A DNA stretch of 64,000 nt from Deltaproteobacteria bacterium. Lineage in GTDB: Bacteria; Myxococcota; Myxococcia; Myxococcales; SZAS-1. Position 1 is the stretch's first letter, and every line of letters begins with the position of its first letter. This document shows, piece by piece, positions 7,692 to 16,986 of this stretch. The stretch spans positions 1-64,000 of the forward strand of contig JAFEBB010000011.1 of NCBI GenBank assembly GCA_018266075.1, written 5' to 3'. The notes beneath the pieces were generated by a model that ran no database searches, was not told the origin of the DNA, and was given only the letters and a program-made list of their open reading frames with translations. The position numbers and the translations under genes are program-made.

Positions 7692-9218
7692 TCAACGCGC
7701 GGGCAAGCGAGCGAGGAGCGCCGCGCTCTCGGCGGTGCGTCCGAGCGACTCGAGCGCCTTGGCGCGCAGGACGATCGACGCGGGGGATGCATCCGGTCGG
7801 GCTGTCTCGGATTCGAGGAGCTGCGCGGCCTCGTCGGCGTGCCCTTCTGCGAAACGAGCGGCAGCGAGATCGTGGGTGAGCTCGCGCTTCGCGCGCGCAT
7901 CCGCGAGCGTCAGCGCCGTGCGAAACGCGGCCTCCGCGTCACCGGGCTCGCCACGCTGGAGCTGCGCCACGCCGAGGTTCTGCCACGACGCCGCGAGGTC
8001 CACATACGCGAGCACGCCCGGATGCGGCGCGACGGCACGCTGGTAGGCGAGCGCGGCACCCTCGAGGTCGCCACCCATCCGCCGCACGTCGCCCACGTAG
8101 AGCCAGCCCTCGCGACACGACGGGCGCTGCTCGAGCTCGGCCTCGAAGAGCGCGCGATCGTCGCGATAGCGCCGCGCCTGCTGCCACGACGCAATCACGA
8201 GGAGCGCGAGCACTGGCGCGGCCACCAGCGCGAGCCGACGCAGCTCGCCGACCGCATTCGCGAGCCCGAGCGCCAGGAACGCGAGCGGCAGATAGAAGTA
8301 GTGCGGCGACCAGAAGCGAGGCGCGGGCACGAGATCGAGCGCCGGGATCAGGCTCACCGCGAAGAGCAGCCACGGACCGCGTCGACGAAGCGCGAGCACG
8401 GCCACGAGGATCGCGAGCGCGAATCCGCAGAGCGCCGACAGGTCGAGGCCGCGAATGAGCGTGTCGTCGCAGATGGATCCATCGACAGGGGCCACGAGCG
8501 CGAGCGCGCTGCGCACGAACGCGCCCGCGCGCGTGCCCACGTGCTCCGCGAACGTGAGCGGCGCGGCGGGCGTGCGCCAGGCGGGCGCGTACGCGAGTCG
8601 CAGCCCGAGCGCAACCGCGAAGCCCGCGAGCCCAGCCAGTGCCACGCGCGGTCGGAGCGGCAGCTTGGTGGTGCACATCAGCACGAGTGGCGCGAGCGCG
8701 AGCCCGGTCTCCTTCGAGAGGCCGGCCACCAGAACGGACGCGAACGCCACCATCGTCCAACCCCGCCGCTGCGCGAGGATCGCCAGCAGCAGCGCGACCG
8801 TGACCAGCGCTTCCGCGCGATACGAGATGGCCCCGACCACGATCGATGTCACCGGGTGCACCGCGAAGAGCGCGCCCGCGAGCAACGCCGCGCGGCGAGC
8901 CAGGCCCAGCTCGACCCCCACCAGCACCAGCAACATCGCGACCAAGGCGTGCCATAACAAATTGGTTAAGTGAAAGATCGCCGGCCCGAGATGCGTCGCC
9001 GCGTCGAGCGAGAGCGTGAGCGCCGTGAATGGCCGGTAGAAGCCGGTGCGGGCGAAGCCGTGCGTGAAGAGGCTCAGCCACCTCCCCGGCGGTGCGATCG
9101 CCGCGCCATCCTCGAGGTCGCCGTGGTCGAGCCAGGTGAACCCGGCCGTGAGCACCGGCGCGTGCGCCAGCGCCGCGAGCAGCGCCACGGCAGCGAGCTC
9201 GCGAGCGCGTGGTCTCAT
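7692..9218 (-). CDS. polytopic glycosyltransferase-like membrane protein with C-terminal TPRs
   Basis: 508 residues. About ten hydrophobic segments span residues 8-350, with FTWLDHGDLED in the first periplasmic loop and FYRPFTALTLSLDAATHLGP after it. This matches the GT-C / TMTC-like membrane family, in which an Asp of the first loop is catalytic. The C-terminal 140 residues hold three or four TPR units (EGWLYVGDVRRMGGDLEGAA, NLGVAQLQRGEPGDAEAAFR). Such proteins transfer sugars from lipid carriers to protein or glycan acceptors. ATG at 9218 is preceded by AGAAGG. The gene is divergent from the phosphatase lipoprotein across 78 bp and probably co-transcribed with the DUF4340-like gene. Confidence 0.8.
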   Translation of the reverse strand: MRPRARELAAVALLAALAHAPVLTAGFTWLDHGDLEDGAAIAPPGRWLSLFTHGFARTGFYRPFTALTLSLDAATHLGPAIFHLTNLLWHALVAMLLVLVGVELGLARRAALLAGALFAVHPVTSIVVGAISYRAEALVTVALLLAILAQRRGWTMVAFASVLVAGLSKETGLALAPLVLMCTTKLPLRPRVALAGLAGFAVALGLRLAYAPAWRTPAAPLTFAEHVGTRAGAFVRSALALVAPVDGSICDDTLIRGLDLSALCGFALAILVAVLALRRRGPWLLFAVSLIPALDLVPAPRFWSPHYFYLPLAFLALGLANAVGELRRLALVAAPVLALLVIASWQQARRYRDDRALFEAELEQRPSCREGWLYVGDVRRMGGDLEGAALAYQRAVAPHPGVLAYVDLAASWQNLGVAQLQRGEPGDAEAAFRTALTLADARAKRELTHDLAAARFAEGHADEAAQLLESETARPDASPASIVLRAKALESLGRTAESAALLARLPAR

Positions 9219-9296
9219 CACCTTCTCATCTGCGGCAGGTCCCACGGTTGTCTCGGCACCATCGGTGTGGTCTACGCTCGCGTCGAGGAGCCGATC

Positions 9297-10940
9297 ATGC
9301 GCCGATTCGTGCTGGTGACCAGCCTCGCCCTTGCCGCGTGCACCACCGGGACCGTGAGCCAGGCCGGCGGCCCGCCTGTCGCCGTCGTGCCCGGTGACCA
9401 GACCGTGGCGCCCGGAACGACAGTCGTCCTCGACGGCAGCGCCTCGCACGATCCCGCGAACAAGCCGCTCACCTTCCAGTGGGCGCAGACCAGCGGCCCC
9501 TCGGTGGACCTGGGCGATGTCACGCAGGCGCAGGTGAGCTTCGTCGCGCCCAACGTCACCGCCATCACCGACTTCGTGTTCCAGCTCACCGTCTCCAACG
9601 GCGACCTCACGGCCACCGAGGCCACCACGGTCACCGTGATGCCCAGCCTCGCCAGCACCACCGGCACGGCGTCGACGAGCACGGGCACGTCGTCCACGAC
9701 CACGGGGACCACCACGACCGGCACCTCGTCCACGAGCGCGACTGCGACGACGGGCACGAGCTCCACGTCGACGAGCAGCACGGCTGCCAGCACGACCACG
9801 GGCACGACGGGAACGTCCTCGACCTCGACGTCCACCTCGACGTCGACTTCCACGTCGAGCACCGGCGGCACCACGGGCTCGCCGATCCCCGCGAACATCA
9901 CCAAGGTCGTCTCGCTGCACGCGGTCACGCGCACGGGAATCGTCGTCTTCTTCCACACCGACGTCTCGGTGACCGCGACCGTCGACGTGCAGCCCGGAAA
10001 CATCACCGCGAGCGACGCCAGCGCCACCACGCACCACGTGATCCAGGTGAGCGGCCTCACCGCGAACACCCAGTACAACTACACGGTGCACGCGGGCACG
10101 GCCTCGTCCAGCGGCAGCTTCTGGACCGCGCCCGACTACCAATCGAGCCCGGGCCCATTCACGTTCGCGGTCGCGGGCGACGCGCGCGGCCTCAGCGATT
10201 GGACGACCGTCGCCAACGCCATCCTCGCCAAGAACCCGCGCTTCCTGGTGCAGACCGGCGACAACGACGGCGACTGGACCAACAGCGACCAGGCCTGGCG
10301 CGACTACTACTCCGCCGCCCAGAGCCTCTTCGCGAACATCCCGGTCTTCGCCGCGCAGGGAAACCACGACGCGGTGAGCGACTACTCCACGTTCAACGTC
10401 GCGCCGCAGAGCTCGTCGAGCAACGACACCTACTACGCGTTCGTCTACGGCAACGCGGCCTTCGTGGCCGTGAACCCCAACGCGACGTACAGCTCGGGCA
10501 GCACCCAGAACACGTGGATCTCGAACGCACTGCAGAAGCTCACCGGCGGCCCACTCTTCGTGTTCCAGCACCAGCCGCTCTACTCCTGCGGCTCGCACGG
10601 CAGCTCGACGTCGATCCAGTCGGCGTTCAAGTCCATGTACGAGACCAACCACGTCACCTCGAACTTCACGGGCCACGATCACGACCTCATCTACTGGTCG
10701 AAGGTGAATGGCGTGCAGTACGTGGTCTCGGGCGGCGCGGGCACCGGGCACTACACGCTCAGCGGCTGCCAGGGACCATTCAGCACCACCAGCTTCGGCT
10801 TCATGCTGGTCACGGTGAACGGCTCGAGCGTCACGCAGACGTTCTATGACCAGACCGGCGCGCAGCTCTTCACCGACTCGCTCCAGGCCCAGGGCGCGAG
10901 CGTGAACTTCAACAACCTCGGCGGCCTGGTCGTCTACTAG
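9297..10940 (+). CDS. purple-acid-phosphatase-like lipoprotein with PKD and Ser/Thr/Gly linker
   Basis: 547 residues. MRRFVLVTSLALAACT is a lipoprotein signal with lipobox LAAC. A PKD-type beta domain follows (residues of about 25-115, with DGSASHDPANKPLTFQW). Next is a linker of about 85 residues made almost only of Ser, Thr, Gly and Ala, and then a fibronectin-like domain and a metallophosphatase. The metal-ligand blocks are GDARG, QTGDNDGDW, AAQGNHD, FVFQHQP and GHDHDL, the order expected for purple acid phosphatases. It is likely outer-membrane- or surface-anchored, releasing phosphate from organic phosphates. The linker DNA is itself a low-complexity run and may vary in length. Confidence 0.88.
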   Translation: MRRFVLVTSLALAACTTGTVSQAGGPPVAVVPGDQTVAPGTTVVLDGSASHDPANKPLTFQWAQTSGPSVDLGDVTQAQVSFVAPNVTAITDFVFQLTVSNGDLTATEATTVTVMPSLASTTGTASTSTGTSSTTTGTTTTGTSSTSATATTGTSSTSTSSTAASTTTGTTGTSSTSTSTSTSTSTSSTGGTTGSPIPANITKVVSLHAVTRTGIVVFFHTDVSVTATVDVQPGNITASDASATTHHVIQVSGLTANTQYNYTVHAGTASSSGSFWTAPDYQSSPGPFTFAVAGDARGLSDWTTVANAILAKNPRFLVQTGDNDGDWTNSDQAWRDYYSAAQSLFANIPVFAAQGNHDAVSDYSTFNVAPQSSSSNDTYYAFVYGNAAFVAVNPNATYSSGSTQNTWISNALQKLTGGPLFVFQHQPLYSCGSHGSSTSIQSAFKSMYETNHVTSNFTGHDHDLIYWSKVNGVQYVVSGGAGTGHYTLSGCQGPFSTTSFGFMLVTVNGSSVTQTFYDQTGAQLFTDSLQAQGASVNFNNLGGLVVY

Positions 10941-10945
10941 CGACC

Positions 10946-11070
10946 CGCCAGTAACGCGGGATCACCCGCCAGCAACGCGGGAACGGGCGCCAGTAACGCG
11001 GGAACAGGCGCCAGTAACGCGGGAACGACCGCCGGTAACGCGGAAGCGGGCGCCAGTAACGTTACTGGCG
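10946..11070. repeat. six 21-nt tandem repeats ending in a 20-bp palindrome
   Basis: Six units of exactly 21 nt start at 10946, 10967, 10988, 11009, 11030 and 11051. The core is CGCCAGTAACGCGGGAA with changes mostly in the last few positions. The sixth unit becomes the perfect palindrome CGCCAGTAACGTTACTGGCG (11051-11070). Shorter inverted cousins, ACTGGCGCC and ACCGGCGGG, follow at about 11085 and 11105. The block fills the gap between the phosphatase gene and tyrS, starting 5 bp after the first gene's stop. There is no spacer variation of CRISPR type. Confidence 0.9.
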
Positions 11071-11162
11071 GGCCAAGGCGTGTGACTGGCGCCCACTCCA
11101 AGGTGACCGGCGGGCTGGCGCCAGGTCCCGCTGGTGATAAGAGTCCGCCGCACGAGGGACCC

Positions 11163-12416
11163 ATGTCCGATCTTCTCACCCGCGCCACGCCCGACGAGCA
11201 GTTCGCCGAGGTCACGCGCGCGCACGTCGATCTTCAAGTTCCGCAGGAGCTCAAGGACAAGCTCAAGCGCAGCTATGACAAGAAGAAGCCGCTCATCATC
11301 AAAGCCGGCTTCGATCCCACCGCGCCCGACCTGCACCTCGGCCACACCGTGGTGCTGCAGCGCATGCGCCGCTTCCAGGAGTTCGGACACCAGATCGTCT
11401 TCATCATCGGCGGCTTCACCGCGATGATCGGCGACCCCACGGGCAAGAACGCCACGCGCCCGCCGCTCTCGAAGGAGCAGGTGCTCGCCAACGCCGAGAC
11501 CTACAAGCAGCAGCTCTTCAAGGTGCTCGACCGCGAGAAGACGATCGTCCGCAACAACAACGAGTGGCTCGAGCCGCTCGGCGCGCAGGGCATGATCCGC
11601 TTGGCCGCGCGCTACCCGGTGGCGCGCATGCTCGAGCGCGCGGACTTCAAGAAGCGCTTTGAAGAAGGCAAGAGCATCGCCATCCACGAGTTCCTCTACC
11701 CGCTGCTCCAGGGCTGGGACTCGGTGGCCATCCAGAGCGACGTGGAGCTCGGCGGCTCGGATCAGATCTTCAACCTGCTCGTGGGCCGGCAGCTCATGAA
11801 GGAAGAAGGTCTCGAGCCGCAGGTGGTGCTGACCAGTCCGCTGCTCGAGGGCCTCGACGCGAAGCTGGTCGACGGCAAGCTCGTGGGCGACAAGATGAGC
11901 AAGAGCCACGGCAACTACGTGGGCGTGTCCGAGCCGCCGAACGAGCAGTACGGCAAGCTGCTCTCCGTCAGCGACGACCTGATGTGGCGCTACTACGACC
12001 TGCTCTCGGCGAAGACGACGAGCGAGATCTCCGAGCTGCGTCGCAAGGTGAGCGCGGGCGAGCTGCATCCAAAAGCCGCGAAGGTGATGCTCGCGAAGGA
12101 GATCGTCACCCGCTTCAACGACGCGGCCGCGGCCGATGCCGCCGAGCAGTACTTCGAGAATCGCTCCAAGGGAAACACGCCCGACGACGTGCCCGAGAAG
12201 TCGATCTCCCTCGCGGGCGCGAAGAGCATGAACATTCGCAAGGTGTGTGTCGAAGCGGGGCTCGCCAGCTCCAACAGCGACGCGCAGCGCCTCATCCAGG
12301 GCGGCGGCCTGAGCATCAACGGCGAGAAGATGGTCGACCCCAAGCGCGAGCTCGAGGCCGGCAGCTACCTGCTCAAGGCCGGCAAGCTGCGCTTCGCGAA
12401 GGTCACGCTGGCCTAG
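11163..12416 (+). CDS. tyrS: tyrosyl-tRNA synthetase
   Basis: 417 residues, a class I aminoacyl-tRNA synthetase charging tRNA-Tyr. The adenylate site motifs are HLGHTV (HIGH type) within FDPTAPDLHLGH, and KMSKS in the stretch DKMSKSHGNYVG. An S4 RNA-binding domain occupies the C-terminus (KVCVEAGLASSNSDAQRLI, GGGLSINGEKM). Length and motif spacing fit the TyrRS subgroup with an intact S4 domain. The ATG at 11163 follows CGAGGGACC. A longer in-frame reading from 11082 would begin in repeat-derived sequence and is rejected. The upstream 21-nt repeat block may bear on its expression. The stop overlaps the convergent gene by 4 bp. Confidence 0.97.
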   Translation: MSDLLTRATPDEQFAEVTRAHVDLQVPQELKDKLKRSYDKKKPLIIKAGFDPTAPDLHLGHTVVLQRMRRFQEFGHQIVFIIGGFTAMIGDPTGKNATRPPLSKEQVLANAETYKQQLFKVLDREKTIVRNNNEWLEPLGAQGMIRLAARYPVARMLERADFKKRFEEGKSIAIHEFLYPLLQGWDSVAIQSDVELGGSDQIFNLLVGRQLMKEEGLEPQVVLTSPLLEGLDAKLVDGKLVGDKMSKSHGNYVGVSEPPNEQYGKLLSVSDDLMWRYYDLLSAKTTSEISELRRKVSAGELHPKAAKVMLAKEIVTRFNDAAAADAAEQYFENRSKGNTPDDVPEKSISLAGAKSMNIRKVCVEAGLASSNSDAQRLIQGGGLSINGEKMVDPKRELEAGSYLLKAGKLRFAKVTLA

Positions 12417-13357
12417 AAGGCCACCTCTTCTCCGACCGACGCGTGTGGCGGCGCAGGCGACAACTCGTCGTGCAGCCGCAGCACGGGCTCGCGCCATGCG
12501 GACAGGTGAAGCGATCGGGTCGCGAGGAGCGCGTCGATGGCGTCGTCGCGGCCCTCGAGCCGGGCGAGCCGGCGCAGAAGTCCACCAGGCATCTGCTCGG
12601 GCGCGTCGCTGCGGCTCACCGCGCGCGCGGCCGCCTCGACGAGCTCGCGATCGTGCTCCACCAGCTCCACGCGCATGTTGATGCGCGAGAGCAGCGCCGC
12701 GCAGCTCGTGACGTCCTGCCAGAGCCGCGCGCCGGCCTTTGCGTCGCCCTCGGTGGTGAGCCACTGCTGCACGCGGTCGTGCAACGCGCGGAGCTCGATG
12801 CGGTCGGCCACGCGTGCGTCACAGAACTCGGGGCTCGCCGTGAACGCGGAGAGCCGAGCCCCCAACAGCGCCAACGCGGGGCGCGTGGTCTCGGGCGTCG
12901 GCTCGAGCTGCGAGTTCAGCTCGCGGCGGAGCTTGGCGTAGGCCGCGCGCAGCCGGAGCGAGCGCGCGAGCCCGGCGGTTCGACGCGGCGCACGTCGCGC
13001 GTCCTCGGGCAGCGCGGCCTGCCGAAGCGCGCTCAACACCGCGAGCACCGCGCGTTGGGCGGCGCCGCACTCGGCGATGAGCCGGGGACCGTCGAGGCCT
13101 TGTGCCTGGCGGAGCCGCTCGCCCACGCCCTGCAGCTCCAGCCGCGCCATGGCAGCGAGATCCAGGACGTTCGCGTTGGCCTCGATGCGTCCCAACTCGG
13201 CCAGGTCGTTGGCGGCTTCGTTCACCAGCGCTTCGACGCGCGGGACGAGCACGTTCGCCACCGACACAGGATCCGCCTCTTCGAAGCTGCGCAGATCCAC
13301 TGCGCGGAACCGCCGCGCCGTGCGCTCCAGCGCCTCCAGCTTGCCGTCACTCGCCAT
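12413..13357 (-). CDS. unknown Ala/Arg/Leu-rich helical protein
   Basis: 314 residues, almost entirely alpha-helical by composition, rich in Ala, Leu, Arg and Glu, with heptad-like stretches such as RVEALVNEAANDLAELGRIE and LEALERTARRFRAVDLRSF. There is no signal peptide, membrane segment or recognised motif. An alternative GTG start at 13375 would add six residues. The ATG at 13357 is favoured by the GGGGGG tract just upstream. Its stop overlaps tyrS by 4 bp. The 264-bp region upstream is shared with the divergent VIT-vWA operon. Function unknown. Confidence 0.6.
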   Translation of the reverse strand: MASDGKLEALERTARRFRAVDLRSFEEADPVSVANVLVPRVEALVNEAANDLAELGRIEANANVLDLAAMARLELQGVGERLRQAQGLDGPRLIAECGAAQRAVLAVLSALRQAALPEDARRAPRRTAGLARSLRLRAAYAKLRRELNSQLEPTPETTRPALALLGARLSAFTASPEFCDARVADRIELRALHDRVQQWLTTEGDAKAGARLWQDVTSCAALLSRINMRVELVEHDRELVEAAARAVSRSDAPEQMPGGLLRRLARLEGRDDAIDALLATRSLHLSAWREPVLRLHDELSPAPPHASVGEEVAF

Positions 13358-13621
13358 CGCCGCCCCCCGTGTCACCCCACACCGAGCAACCTAGGGAGCG
13401 GTCGGCGTGCGAGGAAGGCCCCTGCCTGCCCGCCGTGACGCCGACTGGTGAACGGGCTCGGCGTGAGCGCGATCACGGGTGCGAGCGGACACACTCGCGG
13501 CAGGTCAACCGCGCCCGGTCAGCCGCAATCGGCGGGTTTGCGGGCGGACAAGCGCTGGCACTCCTCCTGCTACAGCCCAGTCACGGCGCCGCGTCCGCGG
13601 CGACTTCGGAGGTCTCTCGAA

Positions 13622-15952
13622 ATGCGAAGGCTGATTTGCGCCCTGTTGGGCGCCACGCTCCTCCCCTGCCCGGCGTTCGCGGGTGTCCTGCTTCCAAAAG
13701 AGCCGGGCCAGAAGCCGCTCGCCGTGCGCAGGTCCATGCTGCGCGTGCAGGTCACCGATCAGGTCGCGCGGGCCACCGTCGACGAGGTCTTCGAGAACCT
13801 CACCGACTCGCCGCTCGAAGGCCGCTACCTGCTGCCGCTGCCCGACGGCGCCGCGATCTCCGGATTTGCGACGTGGGTCGATGGCCAGCGCGTCGAGTCG
13901 CAGATCCAGGAAAAGGATCAGGCGCAGAAGACGTACCAGGCCGCGCAGCAAGCCGAGGCGCAGCCGGCGCTGCTCGAGCAGGTGGATCCGCACACCTTCG
14001 CGACGCGCGTCGACGGCATCGCCGCACATGGCACCAAGCGCGTCGAAGCGCAGTTCGCGCAGATTCTCCCCTACGACGCCGGAACGGTGACCCTGCGCAT
14101 CCCCTTGAGCCTCAAGGGTCAGAGCGGTGTCGAGAGCGTCGACGACCTCCAGGTCCAGGTCGAAGTCAGCGACTCGAAGAGGATCGCCGAGCTCACCTCG
14201 TCGACGCCCGGGCTCGTTGCGCAGCGCGTGGGCCCGAGCAGCTTCGTGGTGCGGCTCGCGGGCAAGAACGTCGTGCCGCCCGATGAGCTGGTGGTGCACT
14301 ACCGCACCGAGAGCTCGCGGCTTGGCCTGAGCTTCGCCACCTACAAGCCCGAGGGAGAGAAGGAGGGCTACTTCCTCTTGCTCGCCTCGCCGCAGGAGCT
14401 GACGACGGATGCGGACATCGTCCAGAAGGACGTGGTCTTCGTCTTCGACACCTCGGGCTCGATGCAGGACGACCACAAGATCGACCAGGCGCGCACCGCG
14501 CTGAAGCGGTGCCTCGGCTACCTCAACAAGGACGATCGCTTCGGCATCGTGGCCTTCAGCGACTCGCTCAATCCCTTCAAGGCCAAGCTCATCCCCGCCT
14601 CGCCCGACAACGTGAACGAGGCGCTCGCCTTCGCGGACGGACTCGCAGCCGGCGGCGGCACCAACATCTCCGGCGCGCTGCACGAGGGCCTGAAGATGCT
14701 CGACGCGAGCGAGCGCCCGCGCGTGCTGGTGTTCATGACCGACGGCGTGCCGACGTCCGGCGACACGAACCCCGAATCACTCAGCGCGGGCGTGAAGGCG
14801 TCGAACACCGGCGGCGCGCGGCTCTTCAGCTTCGGCGTGGGCAGCGACGTGAACACGGTGCTGCTCGAGCGCCTCGGCCGCGAGAACCGCGGCGCCGTCG
14901 ACTACGTCGCCCCGAACCAGTCGATCGACGCGGTCATCGGCGGCTTCTACGCCAAGATTTCGAAGCCGGTGCTCAGCGACCTGGCCTTCGACTTCGGCGA
15001 CGTCACGCCGGTGATGCAGTACCCGGATCCGCTGCCGGACCTCTACAAGGGCAGCCAGCTCGTCGTCGTCGGCAAGTACCGCGGCGCGGGCACCGTGAAC
15101 GCCAAGCTCACTGGCACGCTCAACGGCAAGAAGGTGGAGCTGCCGTTCGCCGCCACGTTCCCTGCGAGCGCCTCGCGCGACGCCTTCGTCGCGCGGCTCT
15201 GGGCCGAGAAGCGCATCGACACGCTCATGGCCCAGATGCGCATGGCCGGCGAGCGCGCCGAGGCCAAGAGCGAGGTCATCTCGCTCTCGAAGCAGTACCG
15301 GATCATGACGCCGTACACGTCGCTGGTGGCGGTGAAGACCGGGCCGATGGTGGCGAGCGTCTTCCCCGCGCGCGTGAAGCCCGGCGACCCGGTCATCCAC
15401 GTGCGCGCCCCGCGCGACGCGAGCGTGCGCGTTCGCATCCCCGCCTTCGACGTGGACAAGGCCGCGCGCTGGGATACCGCGCTCGGCGTTTGGACCGCGC
15501 GCTTCCTGGTACCCGCGGACACCACCGACGGCAGCTACGCCATCCAGATCGACATCCGCCACGCCGACGGCCACCTCGAGCAGCTCGCCGAGCGCGTGAG
15601 CGTGGACACCCACGCGCCCGCAATCGCGGCGAACGCCAAGGGCGGCATCGCGGGTGAAACCATCTCGTTACATGCGCAGGCGGAGCTGAGCCCCTTCGAA
15701 GTGGCGAGCGCGCTCTGGCTCCGCAACGACCCGAGCGAGGCTGTGAAGGCGCTCGTGGACGTGCGCCGCGTCACCGCGCACCTCTGGGACGGCCGCGACG
15801 TGGAGCTTCACCTCGATCCGGACGGCATCGGCTTCACGGCGCATGCGGAGACGAACCGCGACCTCGCGCCCGGCCGCTATCCGGTCACGTTCACCGCGCA
15901 GGACTTCGCGGGCAACGTGGCACAGACGCAAGCCGTGGTGGAGGTCCGCTAG
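13622..15952 (+). CDS. secreted VIT-vWA domain protein
   Basis: 776 residues with signal peptide MRRLICALLGATLLPCPAFA. A VIT domain (about 25-150; DQVARATVDEVFENLTDSPL, EGRYLLPLP) precedes a von Willebrand A domain that holds a complete MIDAS: DTSGSM (Asp near 276), GGGTNISGAL and MTDGVP. A C-terminal beta-rich region resembles Ig-like or carboxypeptidase-regulatory modules. This matches inter-alpha-trypsin-inhibitor heavy-chain-like bacterial proteins, thought to mediate metal-dependent protein contacts in the periplasm or on the surface. GGAGG lies 9 nt before the ATG. It is the first of four tightly spaced genes; the next begins 2 nt after its stop. Confidence 0.88.
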   Translation: MRRLICALLGATLLPCPAFAGVLLPKEPGQKPLAVRRSMLRVQVTDQVARATVDEVFENLTDSPLEGRYLLPLPDGAAISGFATWVDGQRVESQIQEKDQAQKTYQAAQQAEAQPALLEQVDPHTFATRVDGIAAHGTKRVEAQFAQILPYDAGTVTLRIPLSLKGQSGVESVDDLQVQVEVSDSKRIAELTSSTPGLVAQRVGPSSFVVRLAGKNVVPPDELVVHYRTESSRLGLSFATYKPEGEKEGYFLLLASPQELTTDADIVQKDVVFVFDTSGSMQDDHKIDQARTALKRCLGYLNKDDRFGIVAFSDSLNPFKAKLIPASPDNVNEALAFADGLAAGGGTNISGALHEGLKMLDASERPRVLVFMTDGVPTSGDTNPESLSAGVKASNTGGARLFSFGVGSDVNTVLLERLGRENRGAVDYVAPNQSIDAVIGGFYAKISKPVLSDLAFDFGDVTPVMQYPDPLPDLYKGSQLVVVGKYRGAGTVNAKLTGTLNGKKVELPFAATFPASASRDAFVARLWAEKRIDTLMAQMRMAGERAEAKSEVISLSKQYRIMTPYTSLVAVKTGPMVASVFPARVKPGDPVIHVRAPRDASVRVRIPAFDVDKAARWDTALGVWTARFLVPADTTDGSYAIQIDIRHADGHLEQLAERVSVDTHAPAIAANAKGGIAGETISLHAQAELSPFEVASALWLRNDPSEAVKALVDVRRVTAHLWDGRDVELHLDPDGIGFTAHAETNRDLAPGRYPVTFTAQDFAGNVAQTQAVVEVR

Positions 15953-15954
15953 CC

Positions 15955-16986
15955 ATGGACGCGCTCGTCGCCCAGCGGCTCACGTCGCGCTCGCTCGGTG
16001 CCTGGTTCGCTGCGATCGGTGTCGTCGCCACGGCCATCGCCATCGCGCGGATCGACGCGAAGGGCCTCGAGCGCATCCACCGCCTGCCCACGCCGGTGCT
16101 TGCCGTGCCCGATCGGACCTCGCTCGCGCTCGCGGGCGGCAAGCTCGGCAAGCTGAACGTGCGCGCGAAGGTGCTGGAGACACGCGCGCTGCCGACGTCG
16201 AGCCCGGTGATCTCCATTGCGCCCTGGGACGGCAAGCTCGCGGTGGCCAGCTTCGACGACGGCGCTTGGATCCTCGATGGCGACGCCGCGCTGCCGCTCG
16301 CGCTGGGCACCGCCGTCAACGACCTCGCCGCGGGCCCGGACGGCTGGCTCTTCGCGGCCACCAACGACGGCGCGTTTCGCGTCTCGCGCGCAGGCACGGT
16401 CGAGAAGCTCGCGGACGGCGTGTTCAGCGCGGTGGCCATCTGGCGCGGCCAGCCCTACTTCGCCTCGGCGCACGGGCTCGCGACGATCGACGCGCAGGGC
16501 TTCATCACCTACGGCGCCGAGCGCGGCCTGGTGCCCGAGCGTCCGGACGCGCTCGCGGCTTGCGGCAGCGTACTCTGCGTCGCCGCCGAGGATGGACTCT
16601 GGCTCTTCGACGGCGCGAGCACCACGCGACGCTCGAGCGGCTCCGGAGATCTGACGTCCGATGCGGTCACCGCCGTCGCCTTCGACGGAACGAGCATCTT
16701 CGCGGGCAGCTTCGACGCCGGCTTCGCGCAACTGGGCTCGCACGCCCGCCGGATGGCTCCCGCGGACGGCATTGCCGACGGCCGCATCAACCCGCGCGCG
16801 CTCGTGAGCTGGAACGGCTTGTTCCTCGCCGGAACGCCCACTGGCCTCGCCGTCGTGCGCGGTGACTCGGCCGGGCACGTCACGAACCTCCCCACAAAGG
16901 AGATCACCTCCGTCGCGACAACTTCAACCGCAGTGTGGGTCGGCTACCGCGGTGGTCTGGCCCGGATCCAGCTGGAGGTCTCATGA
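15955..16986 (+). CDS. membrane-anchored beta-propeller protein
   Basis: 343 residues. An N-terminal hydrophobic helix (about 15-32, AWFAAIGVVATAIAIARI) anchors a repeated beta-rich region with six to seven blades of about 40 residues. Recurrent patterns are WDGKLAVASFDDGAWIL, GPDGWLFAATNDGAFRVSR, NGLFLAGTPTGLAVV and WVGYRGGLARI. The blade style resembles the sensor propellers of two-component regulators (YxGTxxGL), but no kinase is attached. It sits 2 nt downstream of the VIT-vWA gene and overlaps the next gene by 4 nt (ATGA), so translation is probably coupled. Likely a periplasmic interaction module for the same assembly; this is an inference. Confidence 0.7.
   Translation: MDALVAQRLTSRSLGAWFAAIGVVATAIAIARIDAKGLERIHRLPTPVLAVPDRTSLALAGGKLGKLNVRAKVLETRALPTSSPVISIAPWDGKLAVASFDDGAWILDGDAALPLALGTAVNDLAAGPDGWLFAATNDGAFRVSRAGTVEKLADGVFSAVAIWRGQPYFASAHGLATIDAQGFITYGAERGLVPERPDALAACGSVLCVAAEDGLWLFDGASTTRRSSGSGDLTSDAVTAVAFDGTSIFAGSFDAGFAQLGSHARRMAPADGIADGRINPRALVSWNGLFLAGTPTGLAVVRGDSAGHVTNLPTKEITSVATTSTAVWVGYRGGLARIQLEVS

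Noticed and set aside
9219-10751. Long N-terminal extension of the glycosyltransferase-like gene
   Set aside because: The extension is antisense to the phosphatase gene and is Arg/Gly/Val-rich. The ATG at 9218 has a ribosome site and begins the first membrane helix.
10946-11070. CRISPR array
   Set aside because: Units are contiguous 21-mers with no unique spacers and no cas genes in the window.
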